DNA of 64,000 nt, taken from the NCBI RefSeq assembly GCF_001806875.1, contig NZ_KV786268.1, positions 1-64,000 on the forward strand. The letters are read 5' to 3'. Origin of the DNA: Corynebacterium sp. HMSC29G08. Lineage in GTDB: Bacteria; Actinomycetota; Actinomycetes; Mycobacteriales; Mycobacteriaceae. The translations under genes were made by a program, and so were the position numbers. Of the stretch, positions 35,819 through 45,456 are shown piece after piece (within the stretch, counting starts at the first letter, position 1; every line of letters starts with the position of its first letter). Under the pieces are notes generated by a model. The model was not told the DNA's origin, searched no databases, and saw nothing but the letters and a program-made list of their open reading frames with translations.

Positions 35819-36288
35819 GGGCTTTTCGCTTAACGACGCTCACGTGCACCCTCATCCTCGCCCTGCCCTTGGCCGCCTGCGGCGGCTCGGCGACGGTGTC
35901 GAAAACTGACGCGCCTGTGACCAGCACCGAATCAAGTGCTGCAACCTCTGCGACGGAAACTGCACGTGCCACGAGCACGGTGAATCCGGCGCCGGCGCAG
36001 TCGGCGGGGCCTGTTGATAAGCCTGCAAGCGCTATTGAGACCTTGCCTGAGCAGGCAAGCCAATTCTCCGCGGAGGAGCAGGCTTATCTGGATTACTTAA
36101 GCGAAAACGGGCTCAACTTTGCGGGGGTTGAGGATCAACTCACAGCTACGGGTCATAACGTTTGCGCAGATGATTTGATCACTCGCGACGCGGTGGCCGG
36201 CCAGCTGGTTGAGCAGCGACGTACGGATATGACTCCGGATGCGCTTAGCCAGCTGATTGAGGACGCCGCTCGCGCTAACCTTTGCTAG
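35815..36288 (+). CDS. DUF732 lipoprotein
   Basis: 157-residue protein with a lipoprotein signal: a hydrophobic stretch, then LPLAACGG with the lipidated cysteine at about residue 22. A low-complexity Thr/Ser/Ala linker (to about residue 70) leads to a small C-terminal domain (EEQAYLDYLSENGLNFAG ... HNVCADDLITRD ... LC) with two conserved cysteines. This matches DUF732, common in mycolate-containing actinobacteria. The ATG overlaps the mycolyltransferase stop and has an AGGAAG site. Function is unknown; the position between cell-wall enzymes suggests an envelope role. Confidence 0.85.
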   Translation: MRAFRLTTLTCTLILALPLAACGGSATVSKTDAPVTSTESSAATSATETARATSTVNPAPAQSAGPVDKPASAIETLPEQASQFSAEEQAYLDYLSENGLNFAGVEDQLTATGHNVCADDLITRDAVAGQLVEQRRTDMTPDALSQLIEDAARANLC

Positions 36289-36296
36289 GAGCGCCC

Positions 36297-37244
36297 ATGC
36301 GCAAATCGCGCAATGTGTTTACTGTTGCCGCCGTACTTGTTGTGGTGGCGTTGATTGGCCTCGGTATTTTTCAGTGGCAGAAGCCGGGGGGTGTGCCGTC
36401 GTCAGGCGAAGGCCCTGATACTGACACCGGTGAAACAACGCAGGCTGCCCCTCCTGAGCCCGAGTGGTGCCCGGCGGTGGAGTTTGTCTCTGTGCCGGGT
36501 ACGTGGGAGTCGGCTGCGGATGATGATCCGTTTAACCCGCAGGCGAACCCGGCGAGCTTCATGCTGTCTATTACGCGCCCGCTGCAGGAGCGCTATGACA
36601 TTGGGCATGTTCGTGTGTTCACCGTGCCGTACACGGCGCAGTTTAGGAACATTCAGACAGACCACGGGCGCCGAGAGATGTCTTATGACGACTCTCGTGC
36701 AGAGGGCTTAGCCAAGCTGAACGGTGAGCTGAGCTTTGTGGCTGAGCAGTGCCCGAGCACCAAGTTCATCATCGCGGGCTTCTCCCAAGGTGCGGTGATT
36801 GTTGGTGATGCCGCGGATGCGATTGGTACGCGCACCGGCGCGATTGAGCCGGAGCGTCTGTTGGGCGCGGTGATGATTGCGGACGGGCGTCGTGAGAACG
36901 GGGTAGGCGTGAACCCTGGTGTGGAACTTGCTGGTCAGGGTGCGGAAATTACGATGCAGCCCTTCCAGGCTGTGGTGAACCTGGCTACCCCGGGGGCGAC
37001 GATGACGGGGCCGCGTGAGGGCAAGTTTGGTGAGGTAGCGGACCGGGCGTTTGAGATCTGCGCGCCAAATGACTCGGTGTGTGACGCACCTTTCGCTGTG
37101 GGTAACGCCATTGATCGGGCGAGCGATCTATTGCTTGCAAGCGGTAACCATGCGCTTTATGCGTCCAATCCGGATGTAATTCCGGGTACTACCGTGCCGC
37201 AGTGGACGCTCAGTTGGGCTACGTCTACGATCGATACTTTGTAG
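36297..37244 (+). CDS. Cutinase-family envelope esterase (Rv3802c type)
   Basis: 315-residue cutinase-like serine hydrolase with one N-terminal membrane anchor (VFTVAAVLVVVALIGLGIF). It is the positional homologue of M. tuberculosis Rv3802c, an essential envelope phospholipase/thioesterase encoded between mycolyltransferase and fadD32. The nucleophile is in IAGFSQGAVIVGD, and the C-terminal part shows the aspartate and histidine regions (CAPNDSVCD, SGNHALYA), with cysteines that may pair. Start: ATG 36297 with an AGGAG site, 8 bases after the DUF732 stop. Role in mycolate homeostasis is inferred from the homologue. Confidence 0.88.
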   Translation: MRKSRNVFTVAAVLVVVALIGLGIFQWQKPGGVPSSGEGPDTDTGETTQAAPPEPEWCPAVEFVSVPGTWESAADDDPFNPQANPASFMLSITRPLQERYDIGHVRVFTVPYTAQFRNIQTDHGRREMSYDDSRAEGLAKLNGELSFVAEQCPSTKFIIAGFSQGAVIVGDAADAIGTRTGAIEPERLLGAVMIADGRRENGVGVNPGVELAGQGAEITMQPFQAVVNLATPGATMTGPREGKFGEVADRAFEICAPNDSVCDAPFAVGNAIDRASDLLLASGNHALYASNPDVIPGTTVPQWTLSWATSTIDTL

Positions 37245-37274
37245 TACAAAACTATCTCACGTTTAAGGAGTCCT

Positions 37275-39059
37275 ATGGATATCGGCAGCATCATCCAACG
37301 CTTCCTCGATGACAAGGGTCAGGTCAATATCCCACCGGGATTCACTTTGCCAGCACTGACCGAAATGCTGTACCAAGCGGGCGAAAAAGAAAACGTCAAC
37401 GTTCGCTTCTGGGACTACTCGCAAAACCCTGATGGTGACAATGTTGCCTACACCCGCCGCGAGGCCAATACACGCATCAAGGCTATTGCTTCCCGCCTGA
37501 TGCAGGTGGGCCAGCCGGGGGACCGCGTGGCCATCCTGGCGAGCAACTCGCCGGAGTACATCTTCGCGTTCATGGGCGTGCTCTACGCCGGCCAGGTGCC
37601 GATCCCACTGTATGACCCGAATGAGCCGGGCCATGAGCAGCACCTGAAGGCTGTGCTGCATGACTCGCACGCGCAGACGGTGCTGACCAACAAGCAAGGT
37701 GCGCCGGCAGTGCGCGAGTACTTCTCGGCGCTGCCGGCTGCAAAGCGCCCGCGCGTGATCACTGTGGATGCGTTGCCGGATACGCTCGCTGAGTCCTTCC
37801 AGCCGCCGGCAGTAGACCCGGCTACCGCCCTGGACACCGCGCACAACACGGCGTTTCTGCAGTACACCTCCGGCTCCACCAGGAACCCGGCGGGTGTGAT
37901 GCTGACCAATGAGTCCATTGTTACCAACGTCATCCAGATCTACACCGCGGCGCAGATCAAGGAGCCGATGCGCATTGTGTCCTGGCTGCCAATGCACCAT
38001 GACATGGGCATCATCCTGGCAACGCTGGCCATGGTGTTGGGCGATGAGTTTGAGATCTTCAGTCCGCGCGATTTCATCCAGCGCCCGGAGCGTTGGATGG
38101 AGCGCCTTGACCGCCGTGCCGAGGATCCGGAAGACATGCACATCTACACCGTGGCGCCGAACTTCGCCCTTGAGCTTGCCGCCCGCTACGCGGGTGAGAA
38201 GGACTATGACCTCTCCCAGGTTGAGGCTGTGATCTGTGGCTCTGAGCCGGTGACCAAGTCCAGCGTTGATGCTTTCTTGGACACCTTCACCCCGAAGGGC
38301 CTGGACCGCAAGGCGCTGCGGCCTTCCTACGGTCTGGCGGAGGCCACCTTGCTGGTGTCCACCCCGCAGACGGATGAGCGGCCGAAGTTCACCTACTTCG
38401 ACCGTGAGGCGCTTGCGCAGGGCCGTGCGGAGGAGTCCGCAGATGGTGTGCCGTTTGCGTCCAACGGCCAGCCGGTGCCGCTGATGAAGTTTGCCATTGT
38501 GGACACTGAGACCCGCAATGAGCTGGCAGACGGCAACGTGGGTGAGATCTGGGTCCACGGCGCGAACGTGGCCAAGGGCTACCAGGACCGTGATGAGGAA
38601 ACCGCGGAGACCTTCGGCAACACCATTGGTGAGACGCTGCAGGCAAACCTGCCGAAGGACGGCTGGCTTAACACCGGTGACCTGGGTGTGCTGAAGGATG
38701 GCCACCTCTACATCACCGGGCGCGTGAAAGACTTGGTGGTTGTAGCTGGCCGTAACCACTACCCGCAGGACATTGAGGCCACCGTGCAGGAGGCGAGCGA
38801 GCACGTGCGCCCGGACTCCGTCGCGGCGTTTGCTGTGCCGGGTGAGAACGTGGAGCGTCTGATTCTTCTGGTGGAGCGTGCTGACACGGCAACTGAGGAG
38901 GGTGATGCGGCCGCAGAGGACGCGATCCGTCTCGCGGTGACCAACAAGCACGGTATTGCGCCTTCTGTTATTGAGTTCTACCCCCCGAATGGCATTGCGC
39001 GTTCCTCTTCTGGCAAGATCGCTCGCCGCGTAAACGCTAAGAAATTCATGGAGCGGTAA
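37275..39059 (+). CDS. fadD32: Long-chain fatty acyl-AMP ligase FadD32
   Basis: 594-residue acyl-AMP ligase (FAAL) that activates the meromycolate-type fatty acid and loads it on the N-terminal ACP of Pks13. The adenylation core motif QYTSGSTRNPAGVMLTN, the MHHDMGIIL segment and GLAEATLLVS are visible. A C-terminal TGRVKDLVVVAGRNHYPQDIE motif and the final lysine region SSSGKIARR complete the fold. An AAGGAG site precedes the ATG. Its order, cutinase-fadD32-pks13-accD, is the conserved mycolate condensation cluster. The stop is 14 bases from pks13. Confidence 0.95.
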   Translation: MDIGSIIQRFLDDKGQVNIPPGFTLPALTEMLYQAGEKENVNVRFWDYSQNPDGDNVAYTRREANTRIKAIASRLMQVGQPGDRVAILASNSPEYIFAFMGVLYAGQVPIPLYDPNEPGHEQHLKAVLHDSHAQTVLTNKQGAPAVREYFSALPAAKRPRVITVDALPDTLAESFQPPAVDPATALDTAHNTAFLQYTSGSTRNPAGVMLTNESIVTNVIQIYTAAQIKEPMRIVSWLPMHHDMGIILATLAMVLGDEFEIFSPRDFIQRPERWMERLDRRAEDPEDMHIYTVAPNFALELAARYAGEKDYDLSQVEAVICGSEPVTKSSVDAFLDTFTPKGLDRKALRPSYGLAEATLLVSTPQTDERPKFTYFDREALAQGRAEESADGVPFASNGQPVPLMKFAIVDTETRNELADGNVGEIWVHGANVAKGYQDRDEETAETFGNTIGETLQANLPKDGWLNTGDLGVLKDGHLYITGRVKDLVVVAGRNHYPQDIEATVQEASEHVRPDSVAAFAVPGENVERLILLVERADTATEEGDAAAEDAIRLAVTNKHGIAPSVIEFYPPNGIARSSSGKIARRVNAKKFMER

Positions 39060-39073
39060 TAAGGTCTGTGTGT

Positions 39074-42000
39074 ATGACTGAACACGAATTGATCCAATGG
39101 CTCGAGCAGTGGGTAATGAAAACAACGGGGGAGACCACCGTTGACCCCGTCAAGCCGCTTGAGTCCTACGGACTTTCGTCTCGGGACGCTGTCATTTTGT
39201 CCGGTGAGCTGGAGACCCTCCTGGGTCGCCGCCTGGACCCCACGATTGCGTACCAATATCCCACGATCGCGGAGCTTGCGCGGGCGTTGACGGTGGTGCC
39301 TGAGAGGGTGTTGCGTGGGCGTCGGCAAGCAAATCTAAGCTCCCCCGCGCAGCGCGACATTGCGATTGTGGGTGCGGCCGGCCGATTCCCGGGCGCTGCC
39401 AACACCAGCGAGTTTTGGCAGCTGCTTATTAACGGCCGCGTGAGCACCTCCCCACTGCCCCCTGGGCGCTGGAGCGAGTACTCGGGCGATGCGTACCTGA
39501 AAACCAAGATGGCGGAGGAATCCACCGACGGCGGGTACTTGGACGACATCGCCAGCTTTGACAACGAGTTCTTCGGGCTGTCGCCGCTGGAAGCGCAGCA
39601 CATGGACCCGCAGCAGCGCATCATGCTGGAAACAGCATGGGAGGCGCTGGAGGATGCACACATTCCGGCCGACAGCCTGCGTGGCACACCGGTAGGTGTA
39701 TTCGTGGGTTCGAGTGCGAACGATTACGGGATGCTGATGGGCGCGGACCCAGCGCAGGCGCACCCCTATGCGCTCACCGGAGCGTCCAGTGCGATTATCC
39801 CGAACCGTATTTCTTACGCCTTTGATTTCCGCGGCCCCAGCATGAACGTGGACACGGCGTGCTCTTCTTCGCTGGTGTCTACTCACCATGCGGTGCGCGC
39901 GTTGCGTGAGCACGAGTGCGACGTGGCGCTCGCTGGTGGCGTGAACGTGCTGGCCAACCCGTTTGCGTCGTTGATGTTCTCCGAGCTCGGCGTGATTTCG
40001 CCGACCGGCACGATCAAGGCGTTTTCTGATGACGCGGACGGCATCGTGCGCTCCGAGGCTGCAGGTTTTGTGGTGCTCAAGCGCGTGGCGGACGCGATTG
40101 CGAACGGCGACAACATCATCGCCGTGATCAAGGGCTCTGCCACCAACTCGGACGGCCACTCCAACGGCCTGACCGCGCCGAACCCGGACGCGCAGGTCGA
40201 CGTGTTGGAGCGCGCCTACGCGGATGCGGACATTGACCCGGCCGACGTGGACCTTGTTGAGGCCCACGGCACCGGCACCATCCTGGGCGATCCGATTGAG
40301 GCAACTGCGTTGGGTCGCGTTTTGGGCCGCGACCGCACGCCGGCCAACCCCGTGCTGTTGGGCTCCGCTAAGTCCAACATCGGCCACTCAGAGTCCGCCG
40401 CAGGTGTGGTGGCGCTGATCAAGGTGCTGGAGGCGTTTAAGCACGACACGATTCCGGCAACTGCGAACTTCAACGGCCCGAACCGTTACGTGGACTTTGA
40501 CGCTGAGCACATTGAGGTGGTGGCTGATCCGCGCGAGTGGCCTCGCTACTCCGGGCGCAGGGTTGCTGGCGTCTCCGGCTTTGGCTTCGGTGGCACCAAC
40601 GCGCACGTGGTGGTCACGGATTTTGATCCGGCGGACTACGAGGATGATGCGGCTGTTTCCGCTGTTTCTGGCGCCAAGAGCACCGGCTTTGCTGGCCTTG
40701 ACGTAGCGGCGCTGCCGGTATCCGGCATGTTGCCAAGCCGCAGGAAAGCCGCAGCTGCATCCCTGGCTGACTTCCTGGAGGGCCGCTCGGACGCTGATCT
40801 GATTCCGGTCGCGCGTTGCCTGGCTAAGCGCAACCATGGGCGTTCTTCCGCCGTGGTTACTGCTAGCACGGTGGATGAGGCGGTGAGCCGCATGCGTCTG
40901 ATTGCTGAGGGCAAGGGCGCGGGTCTTGCCGTGGCGGATTCCCCGGAAGCACTGGGGCCGGTGTTTGTGTACTCCGGTTTTGGTTCGCAGCACCGCAAGA
41001 TGGCGAAGCGTTTGATGGAGGCCAGCGAGCTGTTCGCCACCCGTATGCGTGAGCTGGATGAGGCAGTGAGGTTCGAATCCGGCTGGTCCATGATCGAGCT
41101 GATTGATAACGACGAGCAGACGTACGACACCCAAACCGGCCAGGTGACCATCACCGCCATCCAGATCGCTCAGACGGACCTGCTTGCAAGTATGGGCATC
41201 CGCCCGTCTGGGGTGATGGGCATGTCCATGGGCGAGATCGCCGCTGCCTATGCCGCAGGCGGTATCACGGATAAAGACGCGATGCTAATCGCCTGCCAGC
41301 GTGCCCGCCTGATGGGCGAGGGCGAAGCCCTAATCGCCGACACTGATCAGGAAGGCGCGATGGCCGTGGTGGAGCTGGCCGCAGACCAGCTCGCCGACAT
41401 TGAGGGTGTGGAGGCCGCTGTCTACGCAGGCCCGGGCATGACCACGGTCGGTGGTCGGAGCAAGGCCGTCGATGCCCTAGTGGAGAAGCTCACCGCTGAG
41501 GAGAAGTTCGCCCGCAAGCTCAACGTGCGCGGTGCGGGGCACACCTCCATGTTGGATTCCATCATGGGTGATCTAGCTGGCGAGATTGCTGGCATTGCGG
41601 CTCGCCCGGTCACGGTGCCGCTGTTTTCCTCCGTAGACCAGGGCGTGACGTACCCGGTCGGCTCCGTGGTGCACACCGATGAGTATTTCCTGCGCATGAC
41701 CCGCCAGCCGGTGTACTTCCAGGACGCCACCCAGGCGGCCTTTGATGCTGGGCATTCCACGTTGGTGGAGATCACCCCGAACCCGGTTGCGTTGATGGGC
41801 ATGATGAACACCGCGTTTGCCGCGGGCAAGCCTGATGCACAGCTGCTGTTCACCACCAAGCGCAAGCTTGATGAGGCCGAGACCCTGCTGGATCTCGCCG
41901 CCAAGCTGTACGTGCAGGGCCAGAAGGTTGACTTCACTGGGTTCTACGGTGAGGGCAAGCGTATCGACGCCCCGCATACCATCTTCCAGCGCAACCATCT

Positions 42001-43774
42001 GTGGACCACGTCGCGTCCGCAGTCGGGCGCTGCTTCGGTGAAGCTGCCTGGTGGCGTGACGGCGTTCTCCGCACCTGCGGATTCGGTATTCAGTCCGTAC
42101 CAGCTCATCGAGTCCGCCGCGGCAGAGGTACTGCCGGGCTCGCGCGTGGTTGCCACCGAGGAGCATGGCTACCTGCCTGCGGACGGCGAGGTGACCACCA
42201 TGGTCACCACCACCCTTGGCGGCGCAAGCATTCGGGTATTCGACGGCGACACCTTGATCGCGGAAGGTTTCGCCACCACGTTGGGTACAAACGCCGCACC
42301 GCTGGCCGGCGTTGCCGAGGTTGCTGCCTCTGATGCGGATGCGGGGTCTGGCTCCGCCGACGCCGACACCGACGCTGAGGACATTGAGGCGTTCCGTTGG
42401 AACCCAGCGGAGGAGACGGTGGAGGAGCGCCTGCGCGCCATCGTGTCTGACTCCATGGGCTTTGAGGCAGAGGACCTGCCGGATGAGTTGCCGCTGATTG
42501 ATCTGGGTCTGGATTCGCTCATGGGTATGCGCATCAAGAACCGCATTGAGAACGACTTCCAGATTCCCCCGCTGCAGGTGCAGGCGCTTCGCGACGCCTC
42601 CGTGGCGGATGTCATCACCATGGTCGAGGACGCCGTAGCCGGAAGGGCTGAGACTGCGCCAGAGGCTGTGGTTGCGCCAGTTGCTGAGAAACCAGCTGCT
42701 GTCGGCGGCGGTGTTGGTGTGGCGCCGCGTGATGCGTCGGAACGCATGGTGTTTGGCACCTGGGCGAAGTATGCGGGCGCGGCTGCAGCTGGCGTGACCA
42801 GCCAGCTGCCGCAGATCACCAACGAGCAGGCGGAAGAGATTGCCGCGCACCTGACGGAGCGCTCTGGCATTGAGGTCAGCGCCGAGGAAGTGCTGGCCGC
42901 GGAAACCTTGGAGCCGTTGGCTAACAAGGTGCGTGAAGGCCTTGAGACCCCGGTGGATGGCAACATCCGCGTGTTCCGCGACGGTTCACCTAATAAGTCG
43001 CCGGTGTTTGTGTTCCACCCGGCCGGTGGTTCGAGCTCCGTGTATGCGCCGCTTGCGCGACGCTTGGGCGATGACGTGCCGGTGTATGGCGTTGAGCGCA
43101 GAGAAGGATCGCTCGAAGAGCGCGCGACAGAGTACGTGCGTGACATTGAGCGCATCGCGGGTGAGCGGAAGGTAATCCTGGCCGGCTGGTCCTTCGGCGG
43201 CGCGTTGGCGTACGAGGTTGCACACCAGCTGGGCAACGAGCGCATTGATTTCATTGCGCTGCTGGACACCACGCAACCGTCGGTGCCGATCCCGCGCACG
43301 ATGGAGGAAACCAAGGCACGTTGGGGCCGCTACGCCGAATTTGCCAAGGAGACCTACGGCCTGGACTTCGAGGTGCCGTATGAGCTGCTAGAGACCGCAG
43401 GCGAAGAGGCGCTGATGGAGATGCTGCGGGAATTCCTCACCAACACGGACGCTTCCGAGCACGGTCTGGCCTCCGGTGTGTTGGAACATCAGCGGGCGTC
43501 ATTTGTGGATAACCAGATCCTGAACCACCTAGACTTCACCCGCTGGGCGGATGTGACAGTGCCGGTGCTGCTGTTCCGTGCGCAGCGGATGCATGACGGT
43601 GCGATCCGGTTGGAGCCCAATTACGCCCACATTGATGAGGACGGCGGCTGGGGCAAAATCGTCCAGGATTTGACCATTGTGCACTTGCCGGGTGACCATC
43701 TAGCGGTAGTGGATGAGCCGGCGGTAGGCATCGTTGGCAAGCACATGAACGATTGGATCGAAGGCAAGCGATGA
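39074..43774 (+). CDS. pks13: Polyketide synthase Pks13, mycolate condensase
   Basis: Multidomain synthase of 1566 residues that condenses two activated fatty acids to the mycolate precursor. Domains in order: N-terminal ACP (phosphopantetheine serine in GLSSRDAV, about S36), ketosynthase (cysteine in DTACSSSLVS, about C263; histidines in VEAHGTGT and KSNIGHSESA), acyltransferase (serine in MGMSMGEIA, about S718), second ACP (LGLDSLMGM, about S1148) and thioesterase (AGWSFGGALA, about S1373; histidine in LPGDHLAV). This is the complete Pks13 plan. ATG 39074 follows an AAGG site. The stop overlaps the accD start (ATGA). Confidence 0.97.
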   Translation: MTEHELIQWLEQWVMKTTGETTVDPVKPLESYGLSSRDAVILSGELETLLGRRLDPTIAYQYPTIAELARALTVVPERVLRGRRQANLSSPAQRDIAIVGAAGRFPGAANTSEFWQLLINGRVSTSPLPPGRWSEYSGDAYLKTKMAEESTDGGYLDDIASFDNEFFGLSPLEAQHMDPQQRIMLETAWEALEDAHIPADSLRGTPVGVFVGSSANDYGMLMGADPAQAHPYALTGASSAIIPNRISYAFDFRGPSMNVDTACSSSLVSTHHAVRALREHECDVALAGGVNVLANPFASLMFSELGVISPTGTIKAFSDDADGIVRSEAAGFVVLKRVADAIANGDNIIAVIKGSATNSDGHSNGLTAPNPDAQVDVLERAYADADIDPADVDLVEAHGTGTILGDPIEATALGRVLGRDRTPANPVLLGSAKSNIGHSESAAGVVALIKVLEAFKHDTIPATANFNGPNRYVDFDAEHIEVVADPREWPRYSGRRVAGVSGFGFGGTNAHVVVTDFDPADYEDDAAVSAVSGAKSTGFAGLDVAALPVSGMLPSRRKAAAASLADFLEGRSDADLIPVARCLAKRNHGRSSAVVTASTVDEAVSRMRLIAEGKGAGLAVADSPEALGPVFVYSGFGSQHRKMAKRLMEASELFATRMRELDEAVRFESGWSMIELIDNDEQTYDTQTGQVTITAIQIAQTDLLASMGIRPSGVMGMSMGEIAAAYAAGGITDKDAMLIACQRARLMGEGEALIADTDQEGAMAVVELAADQLADIEGVEAAVYAGPGMTTVGGRSKAVDALVEKLTAEEKFARKLNVRGAGHTSMLDSIMGDLAGEIAGIAARPVTVPLFSSVDQGVTYPVGSVVHTDEYFLRMTRQPVYFQDATQAAFDAGHSTLVEITPNPVALMGMMNTAFAAGKPDAQLLFTTKRKLDEAETLLDLAAKLYVQGQKVDFTGFYGEGKRIDAPHTIFQRNHLWTTSRPQSGAASVKLPGGVTAFSAPADSVFSPYQLIESAAAEVLPGSRVVATEEHGYLPADGEVTTMVTTTLGGASIRVFDGDTLIAEGFATTLGTNAAPLAGVAEVAASDADAGSGSADADTDAEDIEAFRWNPAEETVEERLRAIVSDSMGFEAEDLPDELPLIDLGLDSLMGMRIKNRIENDFQIPPLQVQALRDASVADVITMVEDAVAGRAETAPEAVVAPVAEKPAAVGGGVGVAPRDASERMVFGTWAKYAGAAAAGVTSQLPQITNEQAEEIAAHLTERSGIEVSAEEVLAAETLEPLANKVREGLETPVDGNIRVFRDGSPNKSPVFVFHPAGGSSSVYAPLARRLGDDVPVYGVERREGSLEERATEYVRDIERIAGERKVILAGWSFGGALAYEVAHQLGNERIDFIALLDTTQPSVPIPRTMEETKARWGRYAEFAKETYGLDFEVPYELLETAGEEALMEMLREFLTNTDASEHGLASGVLEHQRASFVDNQILNHLDFTRWADVTVPVLLFRAQRMHDGAIRLEPNYAHIDEDGGWGKIVQDLTIVHLPGDHLAVVDEPAVGIVGKHMNDWIEGKR

Positions 43775-45312
43775 CAACCGCTGAAAAACTCGCCGATTTG
43801 CGCGAGCGCCTAGACAAGGCGCAGGACCCAGGCTCTGAGCGCTCCCGCAAGAAGCGCGATGACGCAGGTATTACCACGCCGCGCCAACGCATTGCGGCGC
43901 TTTTGGACGAAGGCTCCTTCGTCGAGATCGGCGCCCTGGCCCGCACCCCAGGCGATGAAAACGCGGTGTATTCCGACGGTGTTGTGACGGGCTACGGGCG
44001 TATCGACGGCCGCCCCGTTGCCATCTACGCCCACGACAAAACCGTCTACGGCGGTTCCGTTGGCGTGACCTTTGGCCGCAAGGTGGTCGAAGTGATGGAG
44101 TTTGCCATCAAGATCGGCTGCCCAGTGATTGGCATCCAGGATTCTGGTGGCGCGCGTATTCAGGACGCTGTGACGTCTCTGGCCATGTATTCGGAGATTG
44201 CGCGCCGTCAGTTGCCGCTGTCTGGCCGGTGCCCGCAGATCTCCATCATGCTGGGCAAGTCTGCCGGTGGTGCGGTGTACGCACCGGTGACCACGGACTT
44301 TGTCATCGCTGTGGATGGGCAGACGGAGATGTACGTCACCGGCCCGAACGTGATCCGTGAGGTTACTGGTGAGGACATTACGTCCGCTGAGCTTGGTGGC
44401 GCGCGCCAACAGGAGCAGGCAGGCAATATTTCTGCCGTTGTGGATTCGGAGGAAGAGGCCTTCGAGTTTGTGCGTGACCTGCTGGATCACCTGCCCACTT
44501 CCGCGTTTGATGCGGTGCCAACCTTCCCGGCACCTGCGGACGATGAGCTCGATGATGCCCACCTCAACGAGTTTTTGCCGGATGACACCAACGCTGGCTA
44601 CGACATGATGGACCTGTTGGTCCAGCTTGGGGACGATGAAGAGCTCGTTGAAATCCAATCCAACTACGCCGAGAACCTCATTTGTGCCTTCGGCCGTATC
44701 GACGGCAAACCCGTTGGCTTCGTAGCCAACAATCCGATGTACCTCGCGGGGTGTATCGACGCGGATGCCGCCGATAAAGGCGCACGTTTTATCCGTACGT
44801 GCGACGCGTACAACATTCCCATCGTGTACGTCGTTGACACCCCTGGCTACATGCCGGGTGTGGAGCAAGAGCGTCAGGGCCTGATTCACCGCGGCGCGAA
44901 GTTTGCGTTCGCCGGTGTGGAGGCGACCGTGCCGAAGGTGACGCTGATTGTGCGTAAGGCGTACGGCGGCGCGTATGCGGTGATGGGCTCCAAGAACCTG
45001 TCGGGTGATTTGAACCTGGCGTGGCCGACGGCGCAGATCGCTGTAATGGGAGCGGCGGCTGCAGCGATTACATTACAGGGCAAGCAACTCAATGCGATTG
45101 AGGACCCGGAGCAGCGCGAGGCAATGAAGAAGATGTTCATGGACTTCTACGACGAGAACATGACATCTCCGTATGTTGCCGCTGAGCGCGGTTTCATCGA
45201 TTCAATGATCGAGCCGTCCGAAACGCGCCTTGCGTTGCGGCGTGCCCTGCGCCAACTGGCAACCAAGCAGGAATTCGACCTGCCCAAGAAGCACACAATT
45301 GCACCCCTGTAA
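43771..45312 (+). CDS. accD3: Acyl-CoA carboxylase beta subunit (AccD3/AccD4 type)
   Basis: 513-residue carboxyltransferase subunit that, with a biotinylated AccA-type partner encoded elsewhere, carboxylates the long-chain acyl-CoA used as extender by Pks13. Both halves of the carboxyltransferase fold are visible: N-terminal GIQDSGGARIQDAV with the MLGKSAGGAVYAP oxyanion loop, and C-terminal VDTPGYMPGVEQE with RKAYGGAYAVMG. It overlaps the pks13 stop, indicating coupled translation. In C. glutamicum the gene here is called accD3, in mycobacteria accD4. The gene is followed after 33 bases by a tiny open frame with a good ribosome binding site. Confidence 0.95.
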   Translation: MTTAEKLADLRERLDKAQDPGSERSRKKRDDAGITTPRQRIAALLDEGSFVEIGALARTPGDENAVYSDGVVTGYGRIDGRPVAIYAHDKTVYGGSVGVTFGRKVVEVMEFAIKIGCPVIGIQDSGGARIQDAVTSLAMYSEIARRQLPLSGRCPQISIMLGKSAGGAVYAPVTTDFVIAVDGQTEMYVTGPNVIREVTGEDITSAELGGARQQEQAGNISAVVDSEEEAFEFVRDLLDHLPTSAFDAVPTFPAPADDELDDAHLNEFLPDDTNAGYDMMDLLVQLGDDEELVEIQSNYAENLICAFGRIDGKPVGFVANNPMYLAGCIDADAADKGARFIRTCDAYNIPIVYVVDTPGYMPGVEQERQGLIHRGAKFAFAGVEATVPKVTLIVRKAYGGAYAVMGSKNLSGDLNLAWPTAQIAVMGAAAAAITLQGKQLNAIEDPEQREAMKKMFMDFYDENMTSPYVAAERGFIDSMIEPSETRLALRRALRQLATKQEFDLPKKHTIAPL

Positions 45313-45345
45313 CAACTGGAGAAACCCAGTAAGAAAGGTTTTCAT

Positions 45346-45456
45346 ATGCTTTCCAGCGCTGTAGATATCCTCGGTGACCTGATCAACGGCCTCGTTTGGT
45401 TCTTCAACGGCTTGGCATCCGGCAACCCGCTGTACAACTGGGGTTCTTCGTTCTAA
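45346..45456 (+). CDS. 36-residue amphipathic peptide gene
   Basis: Short frame starting MLSSAVDILGDLINGL and ending NPLYNWGSSF. It is preceded by AGAAAGG 9 bases before the ATG, a stronger site than many genes in this window. The middle is rich in Leu, Ile, Val, Phe and Trp with polar residues spaced as in an amphipathic helix; Ser residues flank it. Size and style resemble the tiny mycomembrane proteins PorA/PorH of corynebacteria, some of which carry a mycolate on serine, but I do not recognise it as one of them. It follows the mycolate condensation genes by 33 bases and overlaps the convergent DUF3054 stop by 4 bases. Confidence 0.65.
   Translation: MLSSAVDILGDLINGLVWFFNGLASGNPLYNWGSSF

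Noticed and set aside
37263-39125. 620-codon open frame on the - strand opposite fadD32
   Set aside because: Antisense shadow of a gene with intact acyl-AMP ligase motifs; composition (many R, H, L, V) is that of reverse-frame noise.
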